Shown here one piece after another: positions 8,365 through 16,085 of a stretch of DNA of 32,214 nt (position 1 is the stretch's first letter; the number at the start of each line of letters is the position of its first letter). A program made the translations under genes and the position numbers. The notes under the pieces are model-generated. The model had not been told where the DNA came from and searched no databases. It saw nothing but the letters and a program-made list of their open reading frames with translations. The DNA is from Acidobacteriaceae bacterium (GTDB lineage: Bacteria > Acidobacteriota > Terriglobia > Terriglobales > Acidobacteriaceae), in NCBI GenBank assembly GCA_003151435.1, contig PLXP01000057.1, forward strand, positions 2,042-34,255, written 5' to 3'.

Positions 8365-9924
8365 TCAGTTTGCTTCGGTACCCGCAGTGGCGGGCAGCGG
8401 AGCGACAGAAGCCATCTCCTTAAGAAGACGAATCACATTCCGGAATGGCCCGAAGCCACGATGCAGCACAACAATCGCTCCGAGATACAAGAATCCAAAA
8501 AGCAAGGAGATTACACCAACTCGTAGCGCCGCTCCACTTGCACCGGATGCTTTGGATAATATTTCCCAGCGTGGACAGATGAGGCTGGTCGTCAGTCCCG
8601 CAAGTGTCGCTGCCGCGATATATCTCCACACAACGGCAAGCACCGATGTTACTCGAAGGCCAATCGGCTTACCTGCGTACGCCATCGCGGGGATGGTCAG
8701 AATCCAGAAAGACAGTCCCCATGCTACTGCAATCCCCTGGGGGCCCCAGTGGATGCAGGCAAGAAACAGCATACTGGTCACGACCCAATGGATAATCCCC
8801 CAAAGAAACCAGCGATCCGCTCTGCCGAGTGAGAGGTGAATCCACTCATGGGTTCCGTAGATGAGCATCATTCCGATTCCTGGCGCAAAGAACGTAAATA
8901 TCTGCCCAGCAGACTCCCAGCCAGGACCGAGCAACAGGCGAATCAGATCCTCGCCGATCAGAGTCAGGTCACCCGCGATGCCCATGCCCAGAAATGCAAC
9001 GACAGTGATGGCGCCCAGCAGATAGCGATGAAACTGTGCGCGGTCGTCCCTGACACGGCTGAGCGCCGAGACGGCGACCAGCGTGGTTGCGGAAACCAGT
9101 TGGCTTGCGGAGAGAGAAAAGAGATCGTAGGCCCTCTTGTAGAAACCGAGCGGCCGAGCGCCAAATCGCAACCCTACAAGGAGATTGTCAGTATTGGACA
9201 CAAAGTAGTTGACAGTGAATCTGCCGAGACTATGAACGCCGAACAACAAGAGGGTTCGAGTACCGGGCGCACGCCGAGGACGGCCAGGCATCCAAGGGCA
9301 CTGAGACCATGCGCCAATTGTCTGACTCAGCGGCAGCGCGCACGCGCCCATCACCAATGCCCAGCGCCCCCACCCGGCCAGGGCGAAGAGAATGCAGACC
9401 GCTACCGAAACCGCTCGGGCGACGATCTCAATCCTTGACACACTGGAGAACCGCATTGCTCGCAACAGCAGCGCCATATGCACAGTCGAAACGCTTGTCA
9501 GGAATATCGTTGCGGAAAGCAAGAGGGCCAGCGATGCAAGCGCCGGCTCGCCGTAGAACTTTGCGATAAGCGATCCTGCACCCGCAAACCCCAATGTAAG
9601 GAAAGCGCCTAAAGTCGCGTAGATCCAGAAGATATTACTTGCCACAGCATGATCGATTCGCTCGCACTGCGCTATCGCTTCCTGAATACCACTTGACCCA
9701 ACACCCACCAGCAGGGCGCTGAATGTGGTGAGCATAGTGACAAGGCCGAAGTCTCGAGGGACAATTAGACGCGCCAATACGACCGTCCCGGCCATTTGAA
9801 TGACTAATCGAACGCCACTGTAAAAGACTGTCACACCAGCGCCCTTGACTGCCACCCGACGCAGGGCTCTCCCGCCTGCGGGAACGGAGGGCGCAAAGGC
9901 GCCACTGACATCAAAGGGTTTCAA
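8365..9924 (-). CDS. Wzx-like polysaccharide flippase (MOP superfamily)
   Basis: A 519-residue polytopic membrane protein with about 12-14 hydrophobic segments, resembling the WzxC/GumJ branch of lipopolysaccharide/exopolysaccharide translocases that move undecaprenyl-linked repeat units across the inner membrane. Characteristic pieces: VLARLIVPRDFGLVTMLTTF (about 50-69), GIQEAIAQCERID, a central SLGRFTVNYFVSNTDNLLVG, RFGARPLGFYKRAYDLF, and LLGPGWESAGQIF. The start is TTG at 9924-9922, supported by CAGGAG 6 bases upstream; no in-frame ATG fits. It is separated by 161 bases from the O-antigen ligase gene upstream and 156 bases from the deacetylase downstream, all on the same strand. Confidence 0.9.
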   Translation of the reverse strand: MKPFDVSGAFAPSVPAGGRALRRVAVKGAGVTVFYSGVRLVIQMAGTVVLARLIVPRDFGLVTMLTTFSALLVGVGSSGIQEAIAQCERIDHAVASNIFWIYATLGAFLTLGFAGAGSLIAKFYGEPALASLALLLSATIFLTSVSTVHMALLLRAMRFSSVSRIEIVARAVSVAVCILFALAGWGRWALVMGACALPLSQTIGAWSQCPWMPGRPRRAPGTRTLLLFGVHSLGRFTVNYFVSNTDNLLVGLRFGARPLGFYKRAYDLFSLSASQLVSATTLVAVSALSRVRDDRAQFHRYLLGAITVVAFLGMGIAGDLTLIGEDLIRLLLGPGWESAGQIFTFFAPGIGMMLIYGTHEWIHLSLGRADRWFLWGIIHWVVTSMLFLACIHWGPQGIAVAWGLSFWILTIPAMAYAGKPIGLRVTSVLAVVWRYIAAATLAGLTTSLICPRWEILSKASGASGAALRVGVISLLFGFLYLGAIVVLHRGFGPFRNVIRLLKEMASVAPLPATAGTEAN

Positions 9925-10085
9925 GCGAACTCCTGAGCCGGAAACTCAGCCATATCGAGGCTCCGATTGAGCGCCAACATTTCTGAATGCTATCAAGTTG
10001 CGATATGTACAAACCAATGCCGGTTCTCCCTTGAACATCTTTTTCGGACTGACGTTGATGGAAAGACGTCAATGAAGGCAGATCC

Positions 10086-11480
10086 TTATTGAAGAATCCG
10101 GATTTGTTTTTGGGGCACGCCCGGCGCCGAAGGGATCTTAAATGGTTGTTGGTACACCTGGGACTGCGAGATGGGAGGAACGTTGATAATCGCCACGAGA
10201 AATGCAATCCACATAGGCCCCATCATCGTGAAGCCAGCCTCACTCAAATTGAATATAAGAGCCGCGCCAAAGAATGCCATTTTGAGTCTACCAGTAAGTG
10301 GATCGATGCGGAGACTCGTGAGAGAATTGCGGTACCCGCTTACAAACAACACGCCCAGCATGATCAGTCCCAGCCATCCAAGATTGATATAGATCTCAAG
10401 GTAACCGTTATGTGCCTCGGCGAAGTTGTTGAAGCCGACGATCCGCCATACTTCTTCTATCCGGTCCCCTAGCCAAAAGCTTTCGTACCCTGCACCCAGC
10501 AACGGGTTAGTGTGAATAGACAGCACAGCTTTCCAAACATCCGTACGGCCCGTCAGACTTGAAGTTCTTCCTAAAAGACCAAGGAGCGCTCCCGATGAGT
10601 CGATAAACGCTGCAAAGATAGCCACCGCCACGGCGCCCCAAACCACGGTGTTTACATGGCTTGTCTGCCTTCTAACCCACGGTTGCCCCATCAACAGCAT
10701 CACCCCACCCGCAATCAAGAGGCATGAGAGCGAGGTCATGGAATCGCACTTTTTAAGAAGCCATAGGGCTGTAGCCAGAATCACGCCGTGGGCAATCAGA
10801 TGGCGCACTCGATGAGGCAAAGTGCGGTCCTCATAAGCCCTGATCAACGACCAAAGCGTGCCCAGACCACAAATCAGGCACGTCAATCCGAGTTCGTTTT
10901 TTTGGGTCGTGACTCCAATGTAGAAAGTACGTTTCGACCACGGATCGTACGTGCTTCCAAGTTTTGGGAAGCATTCGATCAAGAGCACAGACACTGGTAA
11001 CAACAGGAATGCCGACCTCGAGAATAGACGTCTCGTCGCGGCTACCGGATCGGAATCGGTAAGTAAGACAAGCACCATGACCAATGTGCCAGCCCCCTTA
11101 ATCCACCGCTTGATCCCCACAAACGGATAATCTGACCACATGGTGCTTACAGCGCAGTATAAGAGGAACAATACAAGTGGCGTGTTGAGCCGAAAGAATG
11201 AAGCCACTTTGTAAGCTCTGCGATTGAGCGCCAGCAGACCAGCAACAATCAGGATTCCGTAAATTGAAGCTTCGAGTGAGCTCCCCTCTCTGAACCGGTC
11301 TGCTACGTCAGCCACCGGGTCCAAATCTGCCCACTCCGACACCGCGCGCGAGCATACGAGAAGCATCCATATCACGGGAATCCAGAGTGCCTTCGCAGTC
11401 CTGGCCTCGGGATCCCGGTCAAGGAAGAAGAGACCGACGATGCCTGCTACAACGACGAGAGTGGCAATCAATTGAATCAT
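10086..11480 (-). CDS. O-antigen ligase/polymerase family (Wzy_C-type) membrane protein
   Basis: A 464-residue integral membrane protein with about a dozen hydrophobic helices. The Wzy_C-like signature follows: STMWSDYPFVGIKRWIKGAG, WSKRTFYIGVTTQKNELGL, then LLGRTSSLTGRTDVWKAVL, NPLLGAGYESFWLG and the conserved periplasmic EAHNGYLEIYINLGWLGLIM (about residues 370). The H-N-x-Y/F-L-x-x-x-x-x-x-G pattern is typical for both O-antigen ligases (WaaL) and Wzy/exopolysaccharide polymerases (ExoQ-like), and sequence alone does not separate them. A flippase downstream and absence of lipid A core genes favour a polymerase. The start has no strong ribosome site. It lies 67 bases after the FemAB-like gene on the same strand. 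Confidence 0.9.
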   Translation of the reverse strand: MIQLIATLVVVAGIVGLFFLDRDPEARTAKALWIPVIWMLLVCSRAVSEWADLDPVADVADRFREGSSLEASIYGILIVAGLLALNRRAYKVASFFRLNTPLVLFLLYCAVSTMWSDYPFVGIKRWIKGAGTLVMVLVLLTDSDPVAATRRLFSRSAFLLLPVSVLLIECFPKLGSTYDPWSKRTFYIGVTTQKNELGLTCLICGLGTLWSLIRAYEDRTLPHRVRHLIAHGVILATALWLLKKCDSMTSLSCLLIAGGVMLLMGQPWVRRQTSHVNTVVWGAVAVAIFAAFIDSSGALLGLLGRTSSLTGRTDVWKAVLSIHTNPLLGAGYESFWLGDRIEEVWRIVGFNNFAEAHNGYLEIYINLGWLGLIMLGVLFVSGYRNSLTSLRIDPLTGRLKMAFFGAALIFNLSEAGFTMMGPMWIAFLVAIINVPPISQSQVYQQPFKIPSAPGVPQKQIRILQ

Positions 11481-11547
11481 TTGGCGAAGAGAAACTGTCG
11501 GCGAATAAAGCTTAAAATCCCGATCATGGGGATCGCTGCGATGTTGT

Positions 11548-12651
11548 TCAGGCGCTCCTTGACGCCAAGACAGCAGGCCAGGAGAATCTCTTTTTGTATA
11601 TTCTGAAGATATCTCTCAGTTGAATGAGCAACTGACTCAATGGACCAGCGGTTGCATCGAACTTGCCCAGATAGAAGACATCATGGCCATGCCTTCCCGC
11701 CAGGTCTCTTTTGAATCTATAAGTCCCAGGATTTGTGGCGGGATCGATGCCATTCAAATCGTAGCAATCAGCGCCTTGCTGCTTAAGTCTTTCAACCAGA
11801 TGCCAGTGCAGCAGATGCGACCCGCCTTTTTGCGTGCCCGCATCGCTGGTCGCGGCAAACAGCTCGATTCCCGTTCGTCCTATTGTGTTCCAGATCAACC
11901 CGGAACAAATCTCCTCGCCGGACCTGCACAGCATAATTTGCAATTTGAGGTCATCAGGCAACATTGCCTGGATCTGCATGAATTGACTATAAGCATTAGG
12001 CACGGCAAGAGATTTGCGGGTAATCATCTGTTGATATACACCCACAAAATCATCAAACAGTCTCTTATCCGAACCTTCGATAATCTCCAGATGATTCTCT
12101 TCATCCTGTTTCAAATTACGCTTCCAGTTCCTGCCCATACCCTGACGCAGAAGATCGAGCGAAGGAGTTAGATCCATCACAATTGTTCTGCCGCGCGTTT
12201 GGTGCGGTGTCTTGATGAATCCCTCCTCACCGAGGACCGCACTCAAACCCATGGTGTCTTCCTCATAAACTGCGGGATTGAGCCTGAGAGTCAAGCCGCG
12301 TTTGCAGACAAACTCATTGCGCAACGCGCGCACCACTTGCCGGAAGTTCTCCACGTTGGCTTCCGTTCCGGTACGGCGCCAAATTGGTCCCCTATGAACA
12401 TAGGCGAGCCCAATGCCGAGAACGGGCACTCTCCTGAATCTTGCCAGAGCAATGCCCACGACCTCACCGTTCCGCGTCAACTTCAGAGTGCTTATGTTGC
12501 CCCGGCCCTCTTCTTCCGCCGCATAAGCCAATGTCTGATTGATATTGCTGTCCTCGAATCCTCTCAGTAACTGATACCATGCCTGTTCGCTCGTCGTATC
12601 GACCTCATAGTCATACCCTTCGGCCAAGGGATTTATCCGTCGTTTCAACAT
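11548..12651 (-). CDS. FemAB/GNAT-like acyl- or aminoacyltransferase
   Basis: A 367-residue soluble protein of the FemAB-like (double GNAT) group found in peptidoglycan bridge and exopolysaccharide loci. Seen: WYQLLRGFEDSNINQTLAYA (about 26-45), the first GNAT half with LTRNGEVVGIALARFRRVPV, GRTIVMDLTPSLDLLRQGM, RNWKRNLKQ (the positively charged W-R/K-x-x-I/L-x-K motif of the second half), GEEICSGLIW, and HWHLVERLKQQGADCYDLNG with GTYRFKRDLAGR close to the end. These match lipid II:glycine glycyltransferase-type and CelD/BcsL-like proteins. The actual donor (aminoacyl-tRNA or acyl-CoA) is not readable. AGAGG sits about 11 bases before the ATG. First gene of the polysaccharide module. G+C is low near its 3' end (21 of 60 bases in 11581-11640). 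Confidence 0.8.
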   Translation of the reverse strand: MLKRRINPLAEGYDYEVDTTSEQAWYQLLRGFEDSNINQTLAYAAEEEGRGNISTLKLTRNGEVVGIALARFRRVPVLGIGLAYVHRGPIWRRTGTEANVENFRQVVRALRNEFVCKRGLTLRLNPAVYEEDTMGLSAVLGEEGFIKTPHQTRGRTIVMDLTPSLDLLRQGMGRNWKRNLKQDEENHLEIIEGSDKRLFDDFVGVYQQMITRKSLAVPNAYSQFMQIQAMLPDDLKLQIMLCRSGEEICSGLIWNTIGRTGIELFAATSDAGTQKGGSHLLHWHLVERLKQQGADCYDLNGIDPATNPGTYRFKRDLAGRHGHDVFYLGKFDATAGPLSQLLIQLRDIFRIYKKRFSWPAVLASRSA

Positions 12652-13173
12652 GCTCTAAAAACCTCTGTGGATCGCAACTCAGTGATAATTCAGGTATAGG
12701 CTCGACGCGGCGAACCGGAGGCAGCGAACGACTCAGAACCATGGCCACCCCGCAGTCGCCAACTCAGCAACCGCGCCATTGCAGTCAAATACCTCGCCCT
12801 CCGCCTCAGCATGGAAAGGCATTCCAAACCACTCCAGCGAACTCGGCTGGATCCAAGGAGGCAATTCAGCGCAAAGTATTTGGCATTCATCATAGGCGGG
12901 CCCGCTGGACAAAGGCAATGCCACGAAAGCTCACTTTTGGGCGAACGATGGTAACAACCCGGATTCAACTCTCGTAGCCGATAACGTTGCACAAAAATAT
13001 TCTGTTATGGTCATCACGTCCAGAAACATACGATTTGGTGCAGAATTGGTGGCATGTATTGAGGCAATCACCACGGGGGACATCATTCCTGATGCTGAGA
13101 TGGCTTCACACTTGGAGGTCGTGACTTGCAGAGACAGATCGGGAGACTGCGAAGAAGGCTGGAGGGAAGTTTC
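12652..13173. other. Divergent intergenic region between the polysaccharide module and the beta-helix gene
   Basis: This 522-base stretch separates the - strand module from the + strand beta-helix gene and must contain both promoters. A 62-63-codon GTG-initiated - strand frame (12733-12924) has no ribosome site and no recognised similarity, so I do not call it. No strong sigma-70 pair, tRNA or repeat was found. Confidence 0.4.
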
Positions 13174-15024
13174 GTGAGAAAAAGGGCGCCGGTTCTGCTT
13201 TCCCTCTTGTTCCTGTCTCTGTCATTCTCCAGCCTTGCTCAGCAATGGGCACCGATGCTCGAATCTTCCCGAGCGATAGACTGGTCGAACTCCGGGGTGG
13301 GCGGGATTCCTGAGCGTGCCACCTTCTGCGCCCGCCTTACATCTTCAGCCAGCCTCGCCCAAATCAACGCGGCGCTCCGCGCTTGCCCGGCCGGGCAGGC
13401 AGTTTACCTGGGGGCCGGAAAGTATTCAATCCCAGGCACAATCAGCATTCCCGGCAACGTGACGCTGCGAGGCGCCGGGGCGAACCGAACAATCCTGAAT
13501 GCAACCGGCACGGGCGGAGGATACGTGGTCAGCATGGGTTCGGAATGGGTTCCCTCCGGGCCGGTCAACATCCTCCGCGGAGCAACCGCCGGGTCAACGA
13601 GCATTTTGCTCAACAACGCATCCGGCATTCGTCTCGGCAGCTACCTCGTCATCACAGAATCCAACAATCCAAGCTATGTGACCTCTGCCGGCAGTCAAGC
13701 GAACTGCAACTGGTGCGACGGTTTGACGAAGACGGGGGAGCTATCTCGCGGGCAGATTGTTCAGATCACCGGCATAAGAGGCGACGCAATCACGATCTCA
13801 CCGGGACTCTACGGAGCCTACACCAATAGACCGATCGCCGTTCCATTCAGCATGTCCGCAACGTATGCGGGTGTGGAAGACCTCCAGGTGTACGCCAACA
13901 ACACCGGCTACAACGCAGACTTTGGGATGACAAAGTGCGCCTACTGCTGGGTGAAAGGAGTGGAGTCGAACTATACAGACGGCGATCCTGTCGAGATACT
14001 CTGGGGGTTCCGCGACGAAGTTCGAGACAGCTACTTTTCGAATTCATTCGTACACAGTCCCGGCCTTCACGATTCCGGCATTCATGTTGGATTCAAAACC
14101 AGCGCCAGCCTGGTTGAGAACAATATCATCGAGCGCACCCGCATTTCCTTCGATATTGGTTGGGGCGCAGCGGGAAACGTGTTTGCCTACAACTACACCA
14201 TGGGCGAGTTTATCAGTGCGGCGCCAGATGCGGTTGTTGGCGGATTCCGGACTCACGGGGCACACCCGCAGTACAACCTGCTCGAGGGCAATGTTTTGAC
14301 AACCATCGAAGAGGATCCCATCTGGGGCACCACCAGCCACACCACGGCCTTTCGCAACTGGGTCGTTGGCACGAACCGTGTCTGCGCTCCCCTCAGCGGC
14401 CGAGGCACTGTGAGCTGCTCGGGAAAGAATGGTCATTATGGATTTCAGGCAGCACGCGCCATTCAGATCTCCTATCTCGGATCAATGAACAACTTCGTAG
14501 GCAATCTTCTGGGCAGCGCGCAGATGCAGTCCCTGTCAGGCCGTAATCGCCCTTTGGCACAAGTAGCTTCTACTGAATACCCTGTCGAACGAAGCTACAA
14601 TGCGGCGGCTTATGGCTGGTCTTTCGGATATGGTCCCATAGGGGATTCAGGCACGGGAACAGGATGCAACGGAGGAACACCACCCTGCCATCTTGCTGGA
14701 ACTTCTTCCACCAACTTGTTCCATGCGAATTACAACAATATCGATGGCTCGATTGCGTGGGCAAAGGGCATTTCACATTCCTTGCCCCCGTCGTTTTATC
14801 TTTCTCACAGGCCCACCTGGTGGGGGCACATGCCGTTTCCTTCAACTGGGCCAGATATCACCGGAGGAATCGGTCCCCACGGACACAGCTACGGAAACCC
14901 AGCCCAGTTTTGCTATCTCAAAATCATGGGTGGATCGGATGGCGGAACAGGTGGGCCGCTGACGTTCAATGCGGACGCTTGCTATGGGATTGGGTCGTCT
15001 TCCCACGTTGACTCTGGACCGTAA
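13174..15024 (+). CDS. Exported right-handed parallel beta-helix protein (pectate-lyase-like fold)
   Basis: A 616-residue secreted protein from the GTG at 13174, chosen because GGAGGGAA lies about 5 bases upstream and it opens a standard signal peptide (MRKRAPVLLSLLFLSLSFSS, LAQ). A TTG at 13126 with its own GGAGG 7 bases upstream would add 16 Arg-rich residues and is the alternative. The beta-helix begins with CPAGQAVYLGAGKYSI, PGTISIPGNVTLRGAGANRT, the usual entry coil of pectate-lyase/pectin-lyase-like proteins, followed by rungs such as VEDLQVYANN, CAYCWVKGVESNYTDGD and SLVENNIIERTRI. The mature part has 12 Cys, including CNWC and CAYC pairs, suggesting disulfides. No catalytic Asp/Arg/Lys set of a defined lyase family could be assigned; surface glycan lyase or hydrolase is inference from fold and location. 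Confidence 0.8.
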   Translation: MRKRAPVLLSLLFLSLSFSSLAQQWAPMLESSRAIDWSNSGVGGIPERATFCARLTSSASLAQINAALRACPAGQAVYLGAGKYSIPGTISIPGNVTLRGAGANRTILNATGTGGGYVVSMGSEWVPSGPVNILRGATAGSTSILLNNASGIRLGSYLVITESNNPSYVTSAGSQANCNWCDGLTKTGELSRGQIVQITGIRGDAITISPGLYGAYTNRPIAVPFSMSATYAGVEDLQVYANNTGYNADFGMTKCAYCWVKGVESNYTDGDPVEILWGFRDEVRDSYFSNSFVHSPGLHDSGIHVGFKTSASLVENNIIERTRISFDIGWGAAGNVFAYNYTMGEFISAAPDAVVGGFRTHGAHPQYNLLEGNVLTTIEEDPIWGTTSHTTAFRNWVVGTNRVCAPLSGRGTVSCSGKNGHYGFQAARAIQISYLGSMNNFVGNLLGSAQMQSLSGRNRPLAQVASTEYPVERSYNAAAYGWSFGYGPIGDSGTGTGCNGGTPPCHLAGTSSTNLFHANYNNIDGSIAWAKGISHSLPPSFYLSHRPTWWGHMPFPSTGPDITGGIGPHGHSYGNPAQFCYLKIMGGSDGGTGGPLTFNADACYGIGSSSHVDSGP

Positions 15025-15042
15025 TTACACGAACGGTCCAGA
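15013..15042. terminator. Hairpin overlapping the beta-helix stop codon
   Basis: TCTGGACCGT (15013-15022) and ACGGTCCAGA (15033-15042) form a 10-bp perfect stem with a 10-base loop that includes most of the TAA stop. No T-run follows on either strand, so it may be an mRNA-end stabiliser or a weak bidirectional terminator between this gene and the convergent complex operon. Confidence 0.45.
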
Positions 15043-15197
15043 TTCAAGTGTGCACCTGTTCCACCGTCTACAAGCGCCGGAGCGTCGCAGTCGTGCGAGC
15101 AGGTGGGGTTATATCTCAAATGTTCGCATTGTGCGGGGATAGGTCGCCGCCCTAAACCGACACAGCGAGACTCATCTCTACGCAACATTACGTTTGA

Positions 15198-16082
15198 TCA
15201 GGCCGGATCCGCGCTCGCGGGACGTGCGGTGAGGATGCGCTGCTCCATTCGCCCGAGCGCCAGGAGAATTCCGTGCAGCAGGGCATGCGGCCGCGGCGGA
15301 CACCCTGGAATGAAGACATCCACCGGAATCACCGAGTCGACGCCCCCGACGGTCGCGTAGTTTCGACCGAAGATTCCGCCGCTGATGCCACAGGCCCCTA
15401 CCGCAACCACGATTTTTGGATCCGGAGTGGCGCGGTATGTCTTCAACAATGCAAGTTCCATATTGCGTGTGACGGGGCCTGTGACGAGCAGCATATCGGC
15501 GTGCCGCGGAGAGGCAACAAAGTGAATTCCCAATCGTTCCAGGTCGTAGACTGGGTTATTCAGAGCGCCGATTTCGATCTCACATCCGTTGCACGAACCG
15601 GCATCGACTTCGCGGATGGATAGCGATCGGCCCAGAACTTTGTGGATCCTTTGTTGGATCTTACGTTCCAGGGGCTCCAGCGGGTCGCCCCCGGAAGGAG
15701 ATCCGTTGTGCAGGCCGGCGAGTTCGCCCTGGCTCCCGTCCGTCTCGAGCGGATATTCCGCAGTCACAATCAGATCGCCGCGCTCACGAACCGCCAGTTC
15801 AAAGTTCTGCGTGATCTGCACCGCGCCGCTGCCATCGGCCTCTGCGCATTGTCCGCAGTAGATGCAGAGTCCATAGTCGACGGTTACCCAGCGCCGACCT
15901 TCCGATTCCCGAATGGCGATTGCGCCGGTCGGACAAGCTTCGACCGCGGGACGCGCATCGCGCCAAGCGGAGAAATCAAAGTACGGCGCGCCGCGGAAGT
16001 TTTCCGGGACACGCGCAGGTGTCTGCGGGTACCCGATGGTAACGAGGCGTGTCTGCGCGGCCTTTCTGAACATATTAAGCAT
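15198..16082 (-). CDS. hyfI: Fused ferredoxin (HycF/HyfH-like) and NuoB/HyfI-like small subunit of an Ehr complex
   Basis: A 294-residue fusion of two proteins that are separate in E. coli formate hydrogenlyase. Residues 1-110 align with HycF/HyfH (NFRGAP, ACPTGAI, GLCIYCGQC, ITQNFELAVRERGDL). Residues 135-294 are the NuoB/HycG-like small subunit, with GSCNGCEIEIGAL (Cys164, Cys167), GACGISGGIF (Cys231) and PGCPPRPHALLHG (Cys261), the full ligand set of the proximal [4Fe-4S] cluster. In the ferredoxin part, Cys73/76/79 plus Cys50 give one complete cluster, while the four ligands of the other cluster are replaced by Trp40, Ala43, Ala46 and Asp83. It starts 3 bases after the large-subunit stop and ends the operon. 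Presumed role: carry electrons at the cytosolic arm to or from the large subunit. Confidence 0.9.
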   Translation of the reverse strand: MLNMFRKAAQTRLVTIGYPQTPARVPENFRGAPYFDFSAWRDARPAVEACPTGAIAIRESEGRRWVTVDYGLCIYCGQCAEADGSGAVQITQNFELAVRERGDLIVTAEYPLETDGSQGELAGLHNGSPSGGDPLEPLERKIQQRIHKVLGRSLSIREVDAGSCNGCEIEIGALNNPVYDLERLGIHFVASPRHADMLLVTGPVTRNMELALLKTYRATPDPKIVVAVGACGISGGIFGRNYATVGGVDSVIPVDVFIPGCPPRPHALLHGILLALGRMEQRILTARPASADPA

Positions 16083-16085
16083 CGA

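Noticed and set aside
12733..12924. GTG-started 63-codon - strand frame (ends in AELATAGWPWF)
   Set aside because: Looks mildly protein-like, but has no ribosome site, no upstream continuation and no recognised similarity.
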